A stretch of 64,000 bases of DNA, from contig NZ_CP092462.1 in NCBI RefSeq assembly GCF_022387135.1, forward strand, positions 1,302,001-1,366,000. The letters are read 5' to 3'. The position numbers and the translations under genes are program-made. Below the pieces are notes generated by a model that was not told the origin of the DNA, did not search any database, and saw only the letters and a list, made by a program, of their open reading frames with translations. Shown piece by piece: positions 22,121 through 30,753 of the stretch; the stretch's first letter is position 1, and every line of letters begins with the position of its first letter. Origin of the DNA: Comamonas sp. B21-038 (GTDB lineage: Bacteria; Pseudomonadota; Gammaproteobacteria; Burkholderiales; Burkholderiaceae_C).

Positions 22121-22864
22121 TCAACCCCAGGCCTTTTCAATCCAGCGGGCTGGCTGGATATGGTGGAAGCGCTTGTTGCGCAGGCCTTGCAAGGCATCGG
22201 GCGGATTGACCTCACCGTGGAAGATGACGATGCGCGCATCGGCAGGCGGCACCGGCTCTTTCCAGTAGTTGCTCGGCCAGGTGGGGATGCAGTAGTACTT
22301 GAAGCTCGGGCACCAGGCGGCAGGCCAGTAATCGAGCTTGCCCTGCTGGTGCAGGAAATGCGACAGGTACTCCTGCTCATTGCGGTACTGGGCGCGCAGC
22401 TGCTCGGTGTTGGCGCGGAAGTTGGCCAGCACATCGGCGTGAGCGCCCAAGGTAAAGCGGTAGACCGAGGAGTTGCCGACAATGCGTTTGCCAAAGCGCC
22501 AAAAACGCGGGTAATCGTGGATGATGCGAAATTCACCTGGCAGGGTAAAGAACTCGTCCAGGCTGCCGACGATCACCACATCCAGGTCCAGGAACAGCGC
22601 CTGGCCTTGGAGGCCATACAGATCCTGCTCGAAGGTGGTGAGCTTTTTCCAGGCCCCATCGCGCTGGCCGGGGGCCAGCTGGATGTTCAGGTCCGGAATC
22701 GGGTGGCATTCCACTTCGCTGCGAATCCCTTGCGTGTCGTCGGTCAGGCAGACAAAGCGAAAATCGCCACTCAGATGGCGGCGAACCATGGCGTACAGCC
22801 GATTGACATAGTCGGGGCCATATTTGGTACCCCATTTCATGCAAAGGATGTGGCGATCGGTCAC
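22121..22864 (-). CDS. Putative glycosyltransferase
   Basis: 247-residue protein with a nucleotide-sugar transferase look: FRFVCLTDDTQGI near residue 36 and a DxD-type metal motif FLDLDVVIVGSLDEFF near residue 92, as in GT8-like enzymes. No signal peptide or membrane helix, so cytosolic. The GTG start is a single base after the yhbY stop, so the two are likely translated together; an ATG at residue 9 is an alternative. Substrate unknown; a role in LPS core or other surface glycan is a guess from its type. Confidence 0.75.
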   Translation of the reverse strand: MTDRHILCMKWGTKYGPDYVNRLYAMVRRHLSGDFRFVCLTDDTQGIRSEVECHPIPDLNIQLAPGQRDGAWKKLTTFEQDLYGLQGQALFLDLDVVIVGSLDEFFTLPGEFRIIHDYPRFWRFGKRIVGNSSVYRFTLGAHADVLANFRANTEQLRAQYRNEQEYLSHFLHQQGKLDYWPAAWCPSFKYYCIPTWPSNYWKEPVPPADARIVIFHGEVNPPDALQGLRNKRFHHIQPARWIEKAWG

Positions 22865-22865
22865 A

Positions 22866-23339
22866 CTAGCTGCCCTGCTGCTTTTTGATCGACTTTTGCT
22901 TGGGCTTGGCGCGCTTGACCTGGCCGCCGGCCGTCAGGCGCTGGTTGCCGAGGATGCGGATCTGCTTGACCTCGGGCTTTTGCCAGACGTTCTTGCTGAA
23001 CTTGAGCACCTTGACTTCGCGTGGACCGGCCTTGCGGTCTTCATCGAGTTGCTTTTCCTTCTCGGGCATTGGGCGCCACAGCACCAGCAGCTTGCCGATG
23101 TGCTGGATAGGCGCTGCATTGAGCGAGTCGGTCAGCTTCAGGAAGATGGCCTCGCGGTTGGCGCGGTCATCGGAGAAAACACGGATCTTGATCAGGCCAT
23201 GGGCATTCAGGGCCAGGTCGACCTCTTTTTCGACGGCTTCGGTCAAGCCGTCACCGCCAATCAGAACCACGGGGTCAAGGTGGTGGGCTTCGGCGCGGTG
23301 CTCGCGACGTTGGGCGGGAGTAAGTTGTATTTGGGGCAT
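22866..23339 (-). CDS. yhbY: YhbY family RNA-binding protein (CRM domain)
   Basis: 157-residue protein with an N-terminal CRS1-YhbY (CRM) domain (about residues 1-95): LTPAQRREHRAEAHHLDPVVLIG and GLTEAVEKEVDLALNAHGLIKI, then the family GNA... loop region (DDRANREAIF). CRM proteins bind pre-50S ribosomes. It is about 60 residues longer than E. coli YhbY, with a basic tail ending KPKQKSIKKQQGS. It is divergent from rlmE, another 50S maturation gene, as is usual. Confidence 0.92.
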   Translation of the reverse strand: MPQIQLTPAQRREHRAEAHHLDPVVLIGGDGLTEAVEKEVDLALNAHGLIKIRVFSDDRANREAIFLKLTDSLNAAPIQHIGKLLVLWRPMPEKEKQLDEDRKAGPREVKVLKFSKNVWQKPEVKQIRILGNQRLTAGGQVKRAKPKQKSIKKQQGS

Positions 23340-23371
23340 AGCCCGTATTATCGGGGCTCCCGGGAGAAAAC

Positions 23372-24040
23372 ATGAAAGTTAGTACTAAAACCAAGAAGGT
23401 CAACAAGACTTGGCTCAATCAGCACATCAATGACCCCTATGTGCGGGCAGCGCAAAAAGACGGCTACCGCGCCCGTGCGGTCTACAAGCTCAAGGAAATC
23501 GACGAGCACTTCAAGCTGATCCGGCCGGGTGATGTGGTGGTCGATCTGGGCTCCACGCCGGGCGCCTGGAGCCAGTACGTGCGCCGCCGCCTCTCGCCCG
23601 AGGGCGCTGCCGTGGGTGAGCTCAACGGCGCCATCATCGGGCTGGACATGCTGCCGATGGAGCCCATCGAAGGTGTGGATTTCATCCTGGGCGATTTTCG
23701 CGAGCAGGAAGTGCTGGACCAGCTGGAGGCGACGCTGGCCAAGCGCCGCGTCGATGTGGTGATCTCGGACATGGCGCCCAATCTGTCGGGCGTGGAAAAC
23801 GTGGACGCCGCCCGTATCGCCCACCTGATCGAGCTGGCCGTGGACTTTACCTGCCAGCATATGAAGCCCGAGGGCACCTTGGTGGTCAAGCTGTTCCATG
23901 GCAGTGGCTACTCGCAACTGGTGGATTTGTTCAAGCAGACCTTCCAGGTCGTCAAACCTTACAAACCCAAGGCCTCGCGTGACAAATCCTCGGAAACCTA
24001 TTTGATCGGCATCCGTCTCAAACCCGAGGCGCAGCGTTGA
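23372..24040 (+). CDS. rlmE: 23S rRNA 2'-O-ribose U2552 methyltransferase RlmE (FtsJ)
   Basis: 222-residue Rossmann methyltransferase that modifies U2552 of 23S rRNA in late 50S assembly. SAM-binding motif [15 protein letters not shown] is near residue 52; [29 protein letters not shown] and SSETYLIG contain the K-D-K-E catalytic tetrad of the family. A TATTAT at 23346-23351 upstream may be its -10. It is divergent from yhbY by 32 nt and upstream of ftsH, the classical rlmE-ftsH heat-shock pair. Confidence 0.95.
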   Translation: MKVSTKTKKVNKTWLNQHINDPYVRAAQKDGYRARAVYKLKEIDEHFKLIRPGDVVVDLGSTPGAWSQYVRRRLSPEGAAVGELNGAIIGLDMLPMEPIEGVDFILGDFREQEVLDQLEATLAKRRVDVVISDMAPNLSGVENVDAARIAHLIELAVDFTCQHMKPEGTLVVKLFHGSGYSQLVDLFKQTFQVVKPYKPKASRDKSSETYLIGIRLKPEAQR

Positions 24041-24152
24041 GCCAGAAGCGGCAGCGCCCGAGACGGGATGTTTTGAGGTTGCTTAAACACTGAGACAATA
24101 GGCTTACTGAGCAATCCTGCGTGCCACCAAGGGGATAGCGCAAGCATTTACC

Positions 24153-24178
24153 CTTGAAAGTCCTAAAATAGTGCATAT
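24153..24178 (+). promoter_or_regulatory. ftsH: Candidate heat-shock (sigma-32) promoter of ftsH
   Basis: CCCTTGAAA at 24151-24159 matches the sigma-32 -35 consensus, and GTGCATAT at 24171-24178 partly matches its -10 (CCCCATNT) after an 11-nt spacer. ftsH is heat-inducible in E. coli, so the match is sensible, but the -10 is weak. Confidence 0.45.
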
Positions 24179-24180
24179 CT

Positions 24181-24204
24181 GACACAGCAGATTCTGTGTC
24201 TTTT
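24181..24204 (+). terminator. Small hairpin with T tail in ftsH leader
   Basis: A 7-bp stem (GACACAG at 24181-24187 with CTGTGTC at 24194-24200) is followed by TTTT. It may end the rlmE transcript or act as an attenuator just before ftsH. Confidence 0.5.
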
Positions 24205-24229
24205 CTGATTTCCTACTACTGGAGCCCCC

Positions 24230-26152
24230 TTGAACAATCAGTGGTTTTCTAAGATCGCCGTATGGCTTGTCATTGCCATGGTGCTGTTCACCGTGTTCAA
24301 GCAATTGGACAACCGTGCAGGCGCCAGCGCGAACAAGATCCCGTATTCCGAGTTTTTGCAAGACGTCCGCAATGGCCGCATCAAGACCGCGACCCTGCAG
24401 GAGAGCCCTGCCGGCACGGTGATCACGGCGACGACCGGTGACGATCGCAAGCTCCAGACCACGGCGACCTACATGGACCGTGGCCTGGTTGGCGACCTGA
24501 TCAACAACAACGTCAAGTTCGACGTGAAGGAGCGCGAAGAGGGCTCGCTGCTGATGAGCCTGCTGATCAGCTGGGGCCCGATGCTGCTGCTGATCGGGGT
24601 CTGGGTCTACTTCATGCGCCAGATGCAAGGCGGTGGCAAGGGCGGGGCGTTCAGTTTTGGCAAGTCCAAGGCGCGCATGCTCGACGAAAACAACAACAGC
24701 GTCACCTTTGCCGATGTGGCCGGTTGCGACGAGGCCAAGGAAGAAGTCAAGGAAGTCGTCGATTTCCTGAAGGACCCCAACAAGTTCCAGAAGCTGGGCG
24801 GCCGCATTCCCCGTGGTCTGCTGCTGGTCGGCCCTCCCGGTACCGGCAAGACCTTGCTGGCCAAGTCCATTGCCGGCGAAGCGAAGGTGCCGTTCTTCTC
24901 GATCTCCGGCTCCGACTTCGTGGAAATGTTCGTCGGAGTCGGTGCTGCCCGTGTGCGTGACATGTTCGAGAACGCGAAGAAGAATGCGCCTTGCATCATC
25001 TTCATCGATGAAATCGATGCCGTCGGCCGCCAGCGTGGCGCCGGCATGGGCGGTGGCAATGACGAGCGCGAGCAGACCTTGAACCAGATGCTGGTCGAGA
25101 TGGATGGTTTCGAGACCAACATGGGCGTGATCGTGGTGGCTGCCACCAACCGTCCCGACATCCTCGATGCCGCCTTGCTGCGTCCCGGCCGTTTCGACCG
25201 CCAGGTCTATGTGACCCTGCCTGATGTGCGTGGCCGCGAACAGATCCTGAACGTGCACATGCGCAAGATCCCCGTGGGCCAGGATGTGAACCCCAACATC
25301 ATCGCCCGTGGCACGCCCGGCATGTCCGGTGCCGATCTGGCCAACCTGTGCAACGAAGCTGCGCTGATGGCGGCCCGCCGCAATGCACGCACGGTGGAGA
25401 TGCAGGATTTCGAAAAGGCCAAGGACAAGATTTTCATGGGCCCGGAGCGCAAGTCTGCGGTGATGGACCCCGAAGAGCTGAAGAACACGGCCTACCACGA
25501 AGCCGGCCATGCGCTGATCGGCAAGTTGCTGCCCAAGTGCGATCCGGTGCACAAGGTCACCATCGTGCCGCGTGGCCGTGCGCTGGGCGTGACGTTCACC
25601 CTGCCTGAGAAGGACCGCTACGGTTACGACAAGGAATGGGCGCTGAGCCGTATCGCCATGCTGTTTGGCGGCCGGATTGCCGAAGAAGTGTTCATGAACC
25701 AGATGACCACGGGTGCATCGGATGACTTCAACAAGGCCACCCAGCTGGCACGTGACATGGTCACCCGCTACGGCATGACCGATGCGCTGGGCCCGATGGT
25801 CTATGCGGAGCAGGAAGGCGAGCCTTTCCTGGGCCGTTCGATGAGCAAGCCGAGCAACATCAGCGAAGAGACGATGCAGAAGGTGGATGCCGAAGTGCGC
25901 CGCATCATCGACGAGCAGTACAGCCTGGCGCGTAAACTGATCGAAGAGCACAGCGACAAGATGCATGCGATGGCCAAGGCCATGCTGGAGTGGGAAACCA
26001 TCGACGCCGAGCAGCTGGACGACATCATGGCCGGCAAGGCGCCCCGTCCTCCGAAGGATTGGACGCCACGCAACCCTCCGTCGAGCAGCAATGACGGCGG
26101 CGCAGGCGGCAGCCCCACGGTGGTGACCGAGCCTGCACACAACGCCGTCTGA
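24230..26152 (+). CDS. ftsH: ATP-dependent zinc metalloprotease FtsH
   Basis: 640-residue membrane-bound AAA protease that degrades sigma-32, LpxC and unassembled membrane proteins. Two membrane helices (about 7-23 and 102-120) flank a periplasmic domain. The AAA domain has Walker A GPPGTGKT (near 203), Walker [12 protein letters not shown] and the second region of homology [20 protein letters not shown]. The zinc motif HEAGH starts near residue 423. A TTG start at 24230 follows TGGAG. Through LpxC turnover it links to the lipid A genes in this window. Confidence 0.97.
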   Translation: MNNQWFSKIAVWLVIAMVLFTVFKQLDNRAGASANKIPYSEFLQDVRNGRIKTATLQESPAGTVITATTGDDRKLQTTATYMDRGLVGDLINNNVKFDVKEREEGSLLMSLLISWGPMLLLIGVWVYFMRQMQGGGKGGAFSFGKSKARMLDENNNSVTFADVAGCDEAKEEVKEVVDFLKDPNKFQKLGGRIPRGLLLVGPPGTGKTLLAKSIAGEAKVPFFSISGSDFVEMFVGVGAARVRDMFENAKKNAPCIIFIDEIDAVGRQRGAGMGGGNDEREQTLNQMLVEMDGFETNMGVIVVAATNRPDILDAALLRPGRFDRQVYVTLPDVRGREQILNVHMRKIPVGQDVNPNIIARGTPGMSGADLANLCNEAALMAARRNARTVEMQDFEKAKDKIFMGPERKSAVMDPEELKNTAYHEAGHALIGKLLPKCDPVHKVTIVPRGRALGVTFTLPEKDRYGYDKEWALSRIAMLFGGRIAEEVFMNQMTTGASDDFNKATQLARDMVTRYGMTDALGPMVYAEQEGEPFLGRSMSKPSNISEETMQKVDAEVRRIIDEQYSLARKLIEEHSDKMHAMAKAMLEWETIDAEQLDDIMAGKAPRPPKDWTPRNPPSSSNDGGAGGSPTVVTEPAHNAV

Positions 26153-26171
26153 TCGCGATAGACAGCACCGA

Positions 26172-26199
26172 AAAGCGCTCTCACCGAGCGCTTTTTTTA
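26172..26199 (+). terminator. Intrinsic terminator after ftsH
   Basis: A 9-bp stem (AAAGCGCTC at 26172-26180 with GAGCGCTTT at 26186-26194, 5-nt loop) is followed directly by a run of T. It separates ftsH from folP, although folP starts only 20 nt later. Confidence 0.85.
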
Positions 26200-26218
26200 T
26201 TGACACAAGGACCTTCTG

Positions 26219-27076
26219 ATGCGCCACTGGCAAACCACCCGCTTTCGTATCGATCTGACCCAGCCGCAGGTGATGGGCATCGTCAATGTCACGCCGGATT
26301 CGTTCTCGGATGGCGGCAGCCACGAGGGCGTCTCTGCCGCAATGATCCATGCGGAAAAGCTGCTGGCCGAAGGCGCACATATTCTGGATATCGGCGGTGA
26401 ATCGACCCGCCCTGGCAGCCCTGCGGTGCCGCTGGAGGAAGAGTTGCGCCGGGTGCTGCCGGTGGTGAAGGCGGCCGTGGCCCTGCAGGTGCCGGTCTCC
26501 GTCGATACCTACAAGCCCGAGGTGATGCAGGCGGTGCTGGACCTGGGCGCCGACATCATCAACGACATCTGGGCGCTGCGCCAGCCAGGCGCGCAGGCCG
26601 TGGTGGCCCGCCATGCGCAGTGCGGCGTCTGCCTGATGCACATGCATGCCAACCCCCAGACCATGCACCAGCAGCACATGGCGCAGGAGGGTGATGTGAC
26701 AGCCGAGGTGCTGGACTTTTTGCAAAGCCATACCCGCAGCCTGGAGGCACTGGGCGTGCAGGCCGAGCGCATCGTCTGGGATGCCGGCACCGGATTTGGC
26801 AAAAGCCCGGGCCAGAACTTTGCGTTGCTGCAGCAGCAGCCGCGCCTGGCTGCGGCGGGCTACCCGCTGCTGGCAGGCTGGTCGCGCAAGGGGTCGCTGG
26901 GCAAGGTGACGGGGCGTGTGGTGGGCGAGCGCATGCCCGCCAGCATTGCGGCCGCGCTGTTGTCCGTGGAGCATGGCGCCGCCATTGTGCGCGTCCATGA
27001 CGTGCGCGAGACCTGCGATGCGCTGGCCGTGCTGCAGGCCATGCGCGCACCGCATGCGCTCGATGCACAGGGCTGA
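26219..27076 (+). CDS. folP: Dihydropteroate synthase
   Basis: 285-residue TIM-barrel enzyme joining p-aminobenzoate to dihydropterin pyrophosphate in folate synthesis; it is the sulfonamide target. Signature motifs are MGIVNVTPDSFSDGG (near residue 18), DIGGESTRPGS (near 58) and the C-terminal GWSRKGSLGKVTG and RVHDV. A start ATG follows AAGGA. The ftsH-folP-glmM order is conserved in proteobacteria. Confidence 0.96.
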   Translation: MRHWQTTRFRIDLTQPQVMGIVNVTPDSFSDGGSHEGVSAAMIHAEKLLAEGAHILDIGGESTRPGSPAVPLEEELRRVLPVVKAAVALQVPVSVDTYKPEVMQAVLDLGADIINDIWALRQPGAQAVVARHAQCGVCLMHMHANPQTMHQQHMAQEGDVTAEVLDFLQSHTRSLEALGVQAERIVWDAGTGFGKSPGQNFALLQQQPRLAAAGYPLLAGWSRKGSLGKVTGRVVGERMPASIAAALLSVEHGAAIVRVHDVRETCDALAVLQAMRAPHALDAQG

Positions 27077-27183
27077 CCCGGTTTGCAGATGACACAGTGG
27101 GCCAGCCGCTACACTGCTAAGCGCCATGCACCGCCGATGGCACCGTTTGACTTTCTCCCTCGCCCTCCACAACAAAGAACACT

Positions 27184-28518
27184 ATGGCACGACAGTATTT
27201 TGGAACCGATGGCATCCGTGGTACGGTAGGCAAGCCGCCGATCACCCCTGATTTTGTATTGCGCCTGGGCCATGCGGTGGGCCGGGTGCTGCGCCGCGAG
27301 CAAGAGCGGCCCACCGTGCTGATTGGCAAGGACACCCGCATCTCGGGCTATATGCTCGAAAGCGCGCTGGAGTCGGGTCTCAATTCGGCCGGCGTCGATG
27401 TGGTGCTGCTGGGGCCTTTACCGACCCCCGGCGTGGCCTACCTGACACGCGCCCAGCGCGCCAGCTTGGGTGTCGTCATCAGCGCCAGCCACAACCCCTT
27501 TGACGACAACGGCATCAAGTTCTTCAGCGCCGAAGGTGCCAAGCTGCCCGACAGCTGGGAAGAGTCGGTGGAAGCTGCGCTGATGGAGGGTTTTGACTGG
27601 GTGCCTTCGGCAGCGCTGGGCAAGGCCCGCCGTCTGGACGATGCGCCTGGCCGCTACATCGAGTTCTGCAAGAGCACCTTTGACCACCGCCTGACCTTGC
27701 GCGGGCTGAAGATCGTCGTCGATGCCGCGCACGGCGCCGCCTACCACATTGCCCCCAAGGTGTTCCACGAGCTGGGGGCGGAGGTCATCACCATCGGCTG
27801 CCATCCCGATGGCCTCAACATCAACCACGATGTCGGGGCAACCCACCCCGATGCACTGGTGCGCTCGGTGCGCTCCAATGGCGCCGATCTGGGGGTGGCA
27901 CTGGATGGCGATGCCGACCGGTTGCAACTGGTCGATGCCAAGGGGCGGCTGTACAACGGCGACGAGCTGCTGTATCTGATGGCGATGGACCGTCTGCGCC
28001 GTGGCAAGAAGGTACCAGGCGTAGTAGGCACCTTGATGACCAACCTGGCGGTCGAGGCAGCGTTGCAAAAGCAAGGCGTGGAGCTGGTGCGTGCCAAGGT
28101 GGGTGACCGCTATGTGCTCGAAGAGCTGCAGCGCCGCAACTGGGTGCTGGGCGGTGAGAGTTCGGGCCACCTGCTGGCGCTGGACAAGCACACCACCGGC
28201 GACGGCCTTGTCAGTGCATTGCAGGTGCTGCAGGCCTGTGTGAGCCGCAACCAGAGCGTGGCCGAGCAGCTCGACGGTGTGAGCCTGTGCCCCCAGGTGC
28301 TGCTCAATGTGCGCTTGCAGCCGGGGCAGGACTGGCGCGGCAACACCCAGCTGGCCGAGCTGGAACGCAGCATCACCGCCGATTTTGCCGGTCAGGGCCG
28401 GGTGCTGATCCGCCCCAGTGGCACCGAGCCGCTGCTGCGGGTGATGGTGGAGGCTTTTGATGCGGCCCGGGCCAGCCGCTGCGCCGAGCAGCTGGCAGAA
28501 GTGGCGCGGCAGTCCTGA
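27184..28518 (+). CDS. glmM: Phosphoglucosamine mutase
   Basis: 444-residue alpha-D-phosphohexomutase that interconverts glucosamine-6-P and glucosamine-1-P on the way to UDP-GlcNAc, used for peptidoglycan and lipid A. The N-terminus has [11 protein letters not shown]; the phosphoserine is S102 in [12 protein letters not shown]; the metal-binding loop is DGDADRLQL (near residue 242); the sugar loop is GGESSGH and the phosphate loop [12 protein letters not shown]. It starts 107 nt after folP. Confidence 0.96.
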   Translation: MARQYFGTDGIRGTVGKPPITPDFVLRLGHAVGRVLRREQERPTVLIGKDTRISGYMLESALESGLNSAGVDVVLLGPLPTPGVAYLTRAQRASLGVVISASHNPFDDNGIKFFSAEGAKLPDSWEESVEAALMEGFDWVPSAALGKARRLDDAPGRYIEFCKSTFDHRLTLRGLKIVVDAAHGAAYHIAPKVFHELGAEVITIGCHPDGLNINHDVGATHPDALVRSVRSNGADLGVALDGDADRLQLVDAKGRLYNGDELLYLMAMDRLRRGKKVPGVVGTLMTNLAVEAALQKQGVELVRAKVGDRYVLEELQRRNWVLGGESSGHLLALDKHTTGDGLVSALQVLQACVSRNQSVAEQLDGVSLCPQVLLNVRLQPGQDWRGNTQLAELERSITADFAGQGRVLIRPSGTEPLLRVMVEAFDAARASRCAEQLAEVARQS

Positions 28519-28560
28519 GCCCCGTTGGGCGAAGGGCCCAGTGGTGTGCAGTTGTGACAT

Positions 28561-28600
28561 TTTTAATAAATGTGTAATGCGCTGAACATCTTGCTGTCAT
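28561..28600 (+). promoter_or_regulatory. Possible PhoB box array upstream of the olsB-like gene
   Basis: Seven-base units spaced exactly 11 nt apart resemble the Pho repeat CTGTCAT: TTTTAAT (28561), GTGTAAT (28572), TGAACAT (28583) and a perfect CTGTCAT (28594-28600). Three of the four are imperfect and the spacers are not AT-rich, so this is only suggestive of PhoB control. Confidence 0.35.
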
Positions 28601-28705
28601 GTGTGGATATGACACTGAAGTCGCTCTGTATCAGCCCGTAAGCACAGGCCCCGCAAGGAGGCCGGTCAGCATCGCCGGGTGGCAGGGCGCTACAGGAGCT
28701 CTGCC

Positions 28706-29536
28706 ATGCACAACAAACACAGCTTTTTCAGCGCATCCGAGACCGCCCTTGTCACGACCCCGGCGCCCCCGCAGCAGGCGCCCATGCCGGCGCCCGCAGC
28801 AGCGCCCCAGCCACTGGAGATCGAGGTTTCCTGGGCCTGCCACCTCGACGAGGTGCGCGAAGCCCAGCGCCTGCGCCACCAGATCTTTGCCGGCGAGATG
28901 GGGGCGCAGTTGCAAACCAGCCTGGAAGGCCATGATGTAGACGCCTTTGACGACTACTGCGAACACCTGCTGGTGCGCCAATGCCAGAGCAGGCAGGTGA
29001 TCGGCACCTACCGCCTGCTGACGCCCGCCCAGGCGCTGCGGGCCGGCCGCACCTATTCAGACGGCGAGTTTGACCTCAGCGCCATTGATGCATTGCGCAC
29101 GCGCATGGTCGAGCTGGGCCGCAGCTGCGTGCATCCGGACTACCGCCAGGGCGGCGTGATCATGGCGCTGTGGGGTGCGCTGGCCAGCTTCATGCTGCGC
29201 AACAAGCTCGATGTGATGATGGGCTGCGCCAGCATTCCGATGTGGCACAACGGCATTGTCAGCGGTGACGCCGCCGCCAGCATCTGGCGCCAGCTGCTGG
29301 CCAAGGGCCAGATTTCGAGCGAGTACCGTGTGGTGCCGCACCTGCCGCTGCCGCTGGAGCAGCTCAACGACCGGGTGGATGTCGAGCCGCCAGCGTTGAT
29401 CAAAGGCTACCTGCGGGTGGGCACCGAGGTGATTGGCGCCCCTGCCTGGGATCCGGACTTCAACACCGCCGATCTGCCGATGCTGATGCAGCTGGACCGC
29501 CTGCCTCCACGCTACCGCAAGCACTTCCTGGGTTGA
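28706..29536 (+). CDS. olsB: OlsB-like GNAT acyltransferase (ornithine lipid synthesis, probable)
   Basis: 276-residue acyltransferase of the family that includes L-ornithine N-alpha-acyltransferase OlsB and autoinducer-synthase-like GNAT proteins. Visible blocks are EAQRLRHQIFAGEMGA (near residue 53), DDYCEHLLVR, VIGTYRLLTP, ELGRSCVHPDYRQGGVI (near 146) and GCASIPMW. OlsB makes lyso-ornithine lipid from 3-hydroxyacyl-ACP; an OlsA partner is not seen nearby. The ATG at 28706 has AGGAG 7 nt upstream; an Ala/Pro-rich stretch precedes the domain. Position beside the phosphate regulon fits, since ornithine lipids replace phospholipids when phosphate is scarce. A general GNAT role cannot be excluded. 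Confidence 0.72.
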   Translation: MHNKHSFFSASETALVTTPAPPQQAPMPAPAAAPQPLEIEVSWACHLDEVREAQRLRHQIFAGEMGAQLQTSLEGHDVDAFDDYCEHLLVRQCQSRQVIGTYRLLTPAQALRAGRTYSDGEFDLSAIDALRTRMVELGRSCVHPDYRQGGVIMALWGALASFMLRNKLDVMMGCASIPMWHNGIVSGDAAASIWRQLLAKGQISSEYRVVPHLPLPLEQLNDRVDVEPPALIKGYLRVGTEVIGAPAWDPDFNTADLPMLMQLDRLPPRYRKHFLG

Positions 29537-29682
29537 TGGCGGTAGCCGCTTGCGGGCGCTCCCAAGCCTGTAGCACCGGACGCCTGGTGCAAGTGACGGT
29601 TCACGTTGTGGGGCCATACCACGGTGGCAACGTAGGCCTACTGACGCGATGTAAATAAGCCTAGTGGAAAGTCCTCATAATC

Positions 29683-29715
29683 AAAACACTGCTGGTGGTA
29701 CAGGCAGTGTTTTTT
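29683..29715 (+). terminator. Hairpin terminator before the hydroxyacid dehydrogenase
   Basis: A perfect 10-bp stem (AAAACACTGC at 29683-29692 with GCAGTGTTTT at 29704-29713, 11-nt loop) runs into further T residues. It probably ends the olsB-like transcript, only 20 nt before the next start codon. Confidence 0.7.
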
Positions 29716-29731
29716 GCTATCCAAAGGACTT

Positions 29732-30706
29732 ATGGTGAGCTCTCTCTCGCAATCCCCACAATCGCCGATTACCTTGCTGGTATTCAATCCCATGGCTGAG
29801 CCACTGCTCGAGCAGATCCGTGCGCATGCCCAGGTGGTGTATGCGCCAACGCCCGAACTGCGTGCCAGCGCGGTGGCTTCGCACGGCAGCCAGGCACAGG
29901 CGGTGCTGACCATTGGCTCGATTGGGCTCACGGCCGAAGAGATCGCCCAGATGCCGCAGCTCCGCCTGGCCTGCACCTTGGGTGCAGGCTATGAGGGGTT
30001 GGCGCTGGACGCATTGCGCGCACGCGGCATTGTGCTGGCGACCGGGGCGGGCACCAATGACACCAGTGTGGCCGACCACAGCTTTGGTCTGATCCTGGCA
30101 TCGGTGCGCAATTTCCGCACATTGGACCAGCAAGCCCGTGCCGGTGTGGACCGCTACAGCCTGGCCCATCCGCCCAGCGTGTCGGGCAAGAAGCTGGGGA
30201 TTCTGGGTCTGGGCCATATTGGTCTGAAGATCGCCAGGCGGGCCGAAGGTTTTGACATGCCGGTGGGCTACCACAACCGCCAGCCCAAGGCGGGCGTGGC
30301 CCACCGCTATTTCGACTCGCTCCATGCGCTGGCCAGCTGGGCGGATATCCTGGTCTGCGCCACTCCGGGCGGCCCCGGCACCAAGCATCTGGTCAATGCC
30401 CAGATTCTGCAGGCGCTGGGCCCCAACGGTTACCTGATCAATATTGCGCGCGGCTCGGTGGTCGACACGCTGGCACTGGCTGCCGCCTTGAAGGACGGCA
30501 CCATCGCAGGCGCCGGCATCGATGTGTACGAAAGCGAGCCGCACCGCCCTGAGCCGCTGGTCGATCTGCCCAATATCCTCATCACGCCCCATGTGGCCGG
30601 CTGGTCACCCGAGGCCACGCAGGCGAGCCTGGAGCAGTTCATCGGCAACCTGACCGGGGTGTTCTCCGGCAAAGGCGCCGTAGCGCCTGTCGACCTGGGC
30701 GCTTGA
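29732..30706 (+). CDS. 2-hydroxyacid dehydrogenase (NAD(P)-dependent)
   Basis: 324-residue D-isomer-specific 2-hydroxyacid dehydrogenase. The Rossmann motif is LGLGHIGLKIARRAE (near residue 157). Catalytic Arg is in NIARGSVVDT (near 240), Glu in DVYESEP, and the His in TPHVAGWSPEAT (near 285). The family covers glyoxylate/hydroxypyruvate reductases and related enzymes; substrate cannot be told. A start ATG at 29732 lies very close to AAAGGA, and the next codon GTG at 29735 has better spacing. Confidence 0.85.
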   Translation: MVSSLSQSPQSPITLLVFNPMAEPLLEQIRAHAQVVYAPTPELRASAVASHGSQAQAVLTIGSIGLTAEEIAQMPQLRLACTLGAGYEGLALDALRARGIVLATGAGTNDTSVADHSFGLILASVRNFRTLDQQARAGVDRYSLAHPPSVSGKKLGILGLGHIGLKIARRAEGFDMPVGYHNRQPKAGVAHRYFDSLHALASWADILVCATPGGPGTKHLVNAQILQALGPNGYLINIARGSVVDTLALAAALKDGTIAGAGIDVYESEPHRPEPLVDLPNILITPHVAGWSPEATQASLEQFIGNLTGVFSGKGAVAPVDLGA

Positions 30707-30710
30707 GCGG

Positions 30711-30744
30711 CAAAAAACACCCGGGCCGTTGCCGGCCTGGGTGT
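30711..30744 (-). terminator. Intrinsic terminator of ppx
   Basis: A 12-bp stem with one G-U pair (30717-30728 with 30733-30744, loop TTGC) is followed on the minus strand by a run of T (AAAAAA on plus at 30712-30717). It ends the ppx transcript and also lies just past the dehydrogenase gene. Confidence 0.8.
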
Positions 30745-30753
30745 ACAGCGCAT

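Noticed and set aside
24104..27175. 1023-codon open frame antisense to ftsH and folP
   Set aside because: A shadow spanning two convincing genes and their terminator; its composition is not protein-like.
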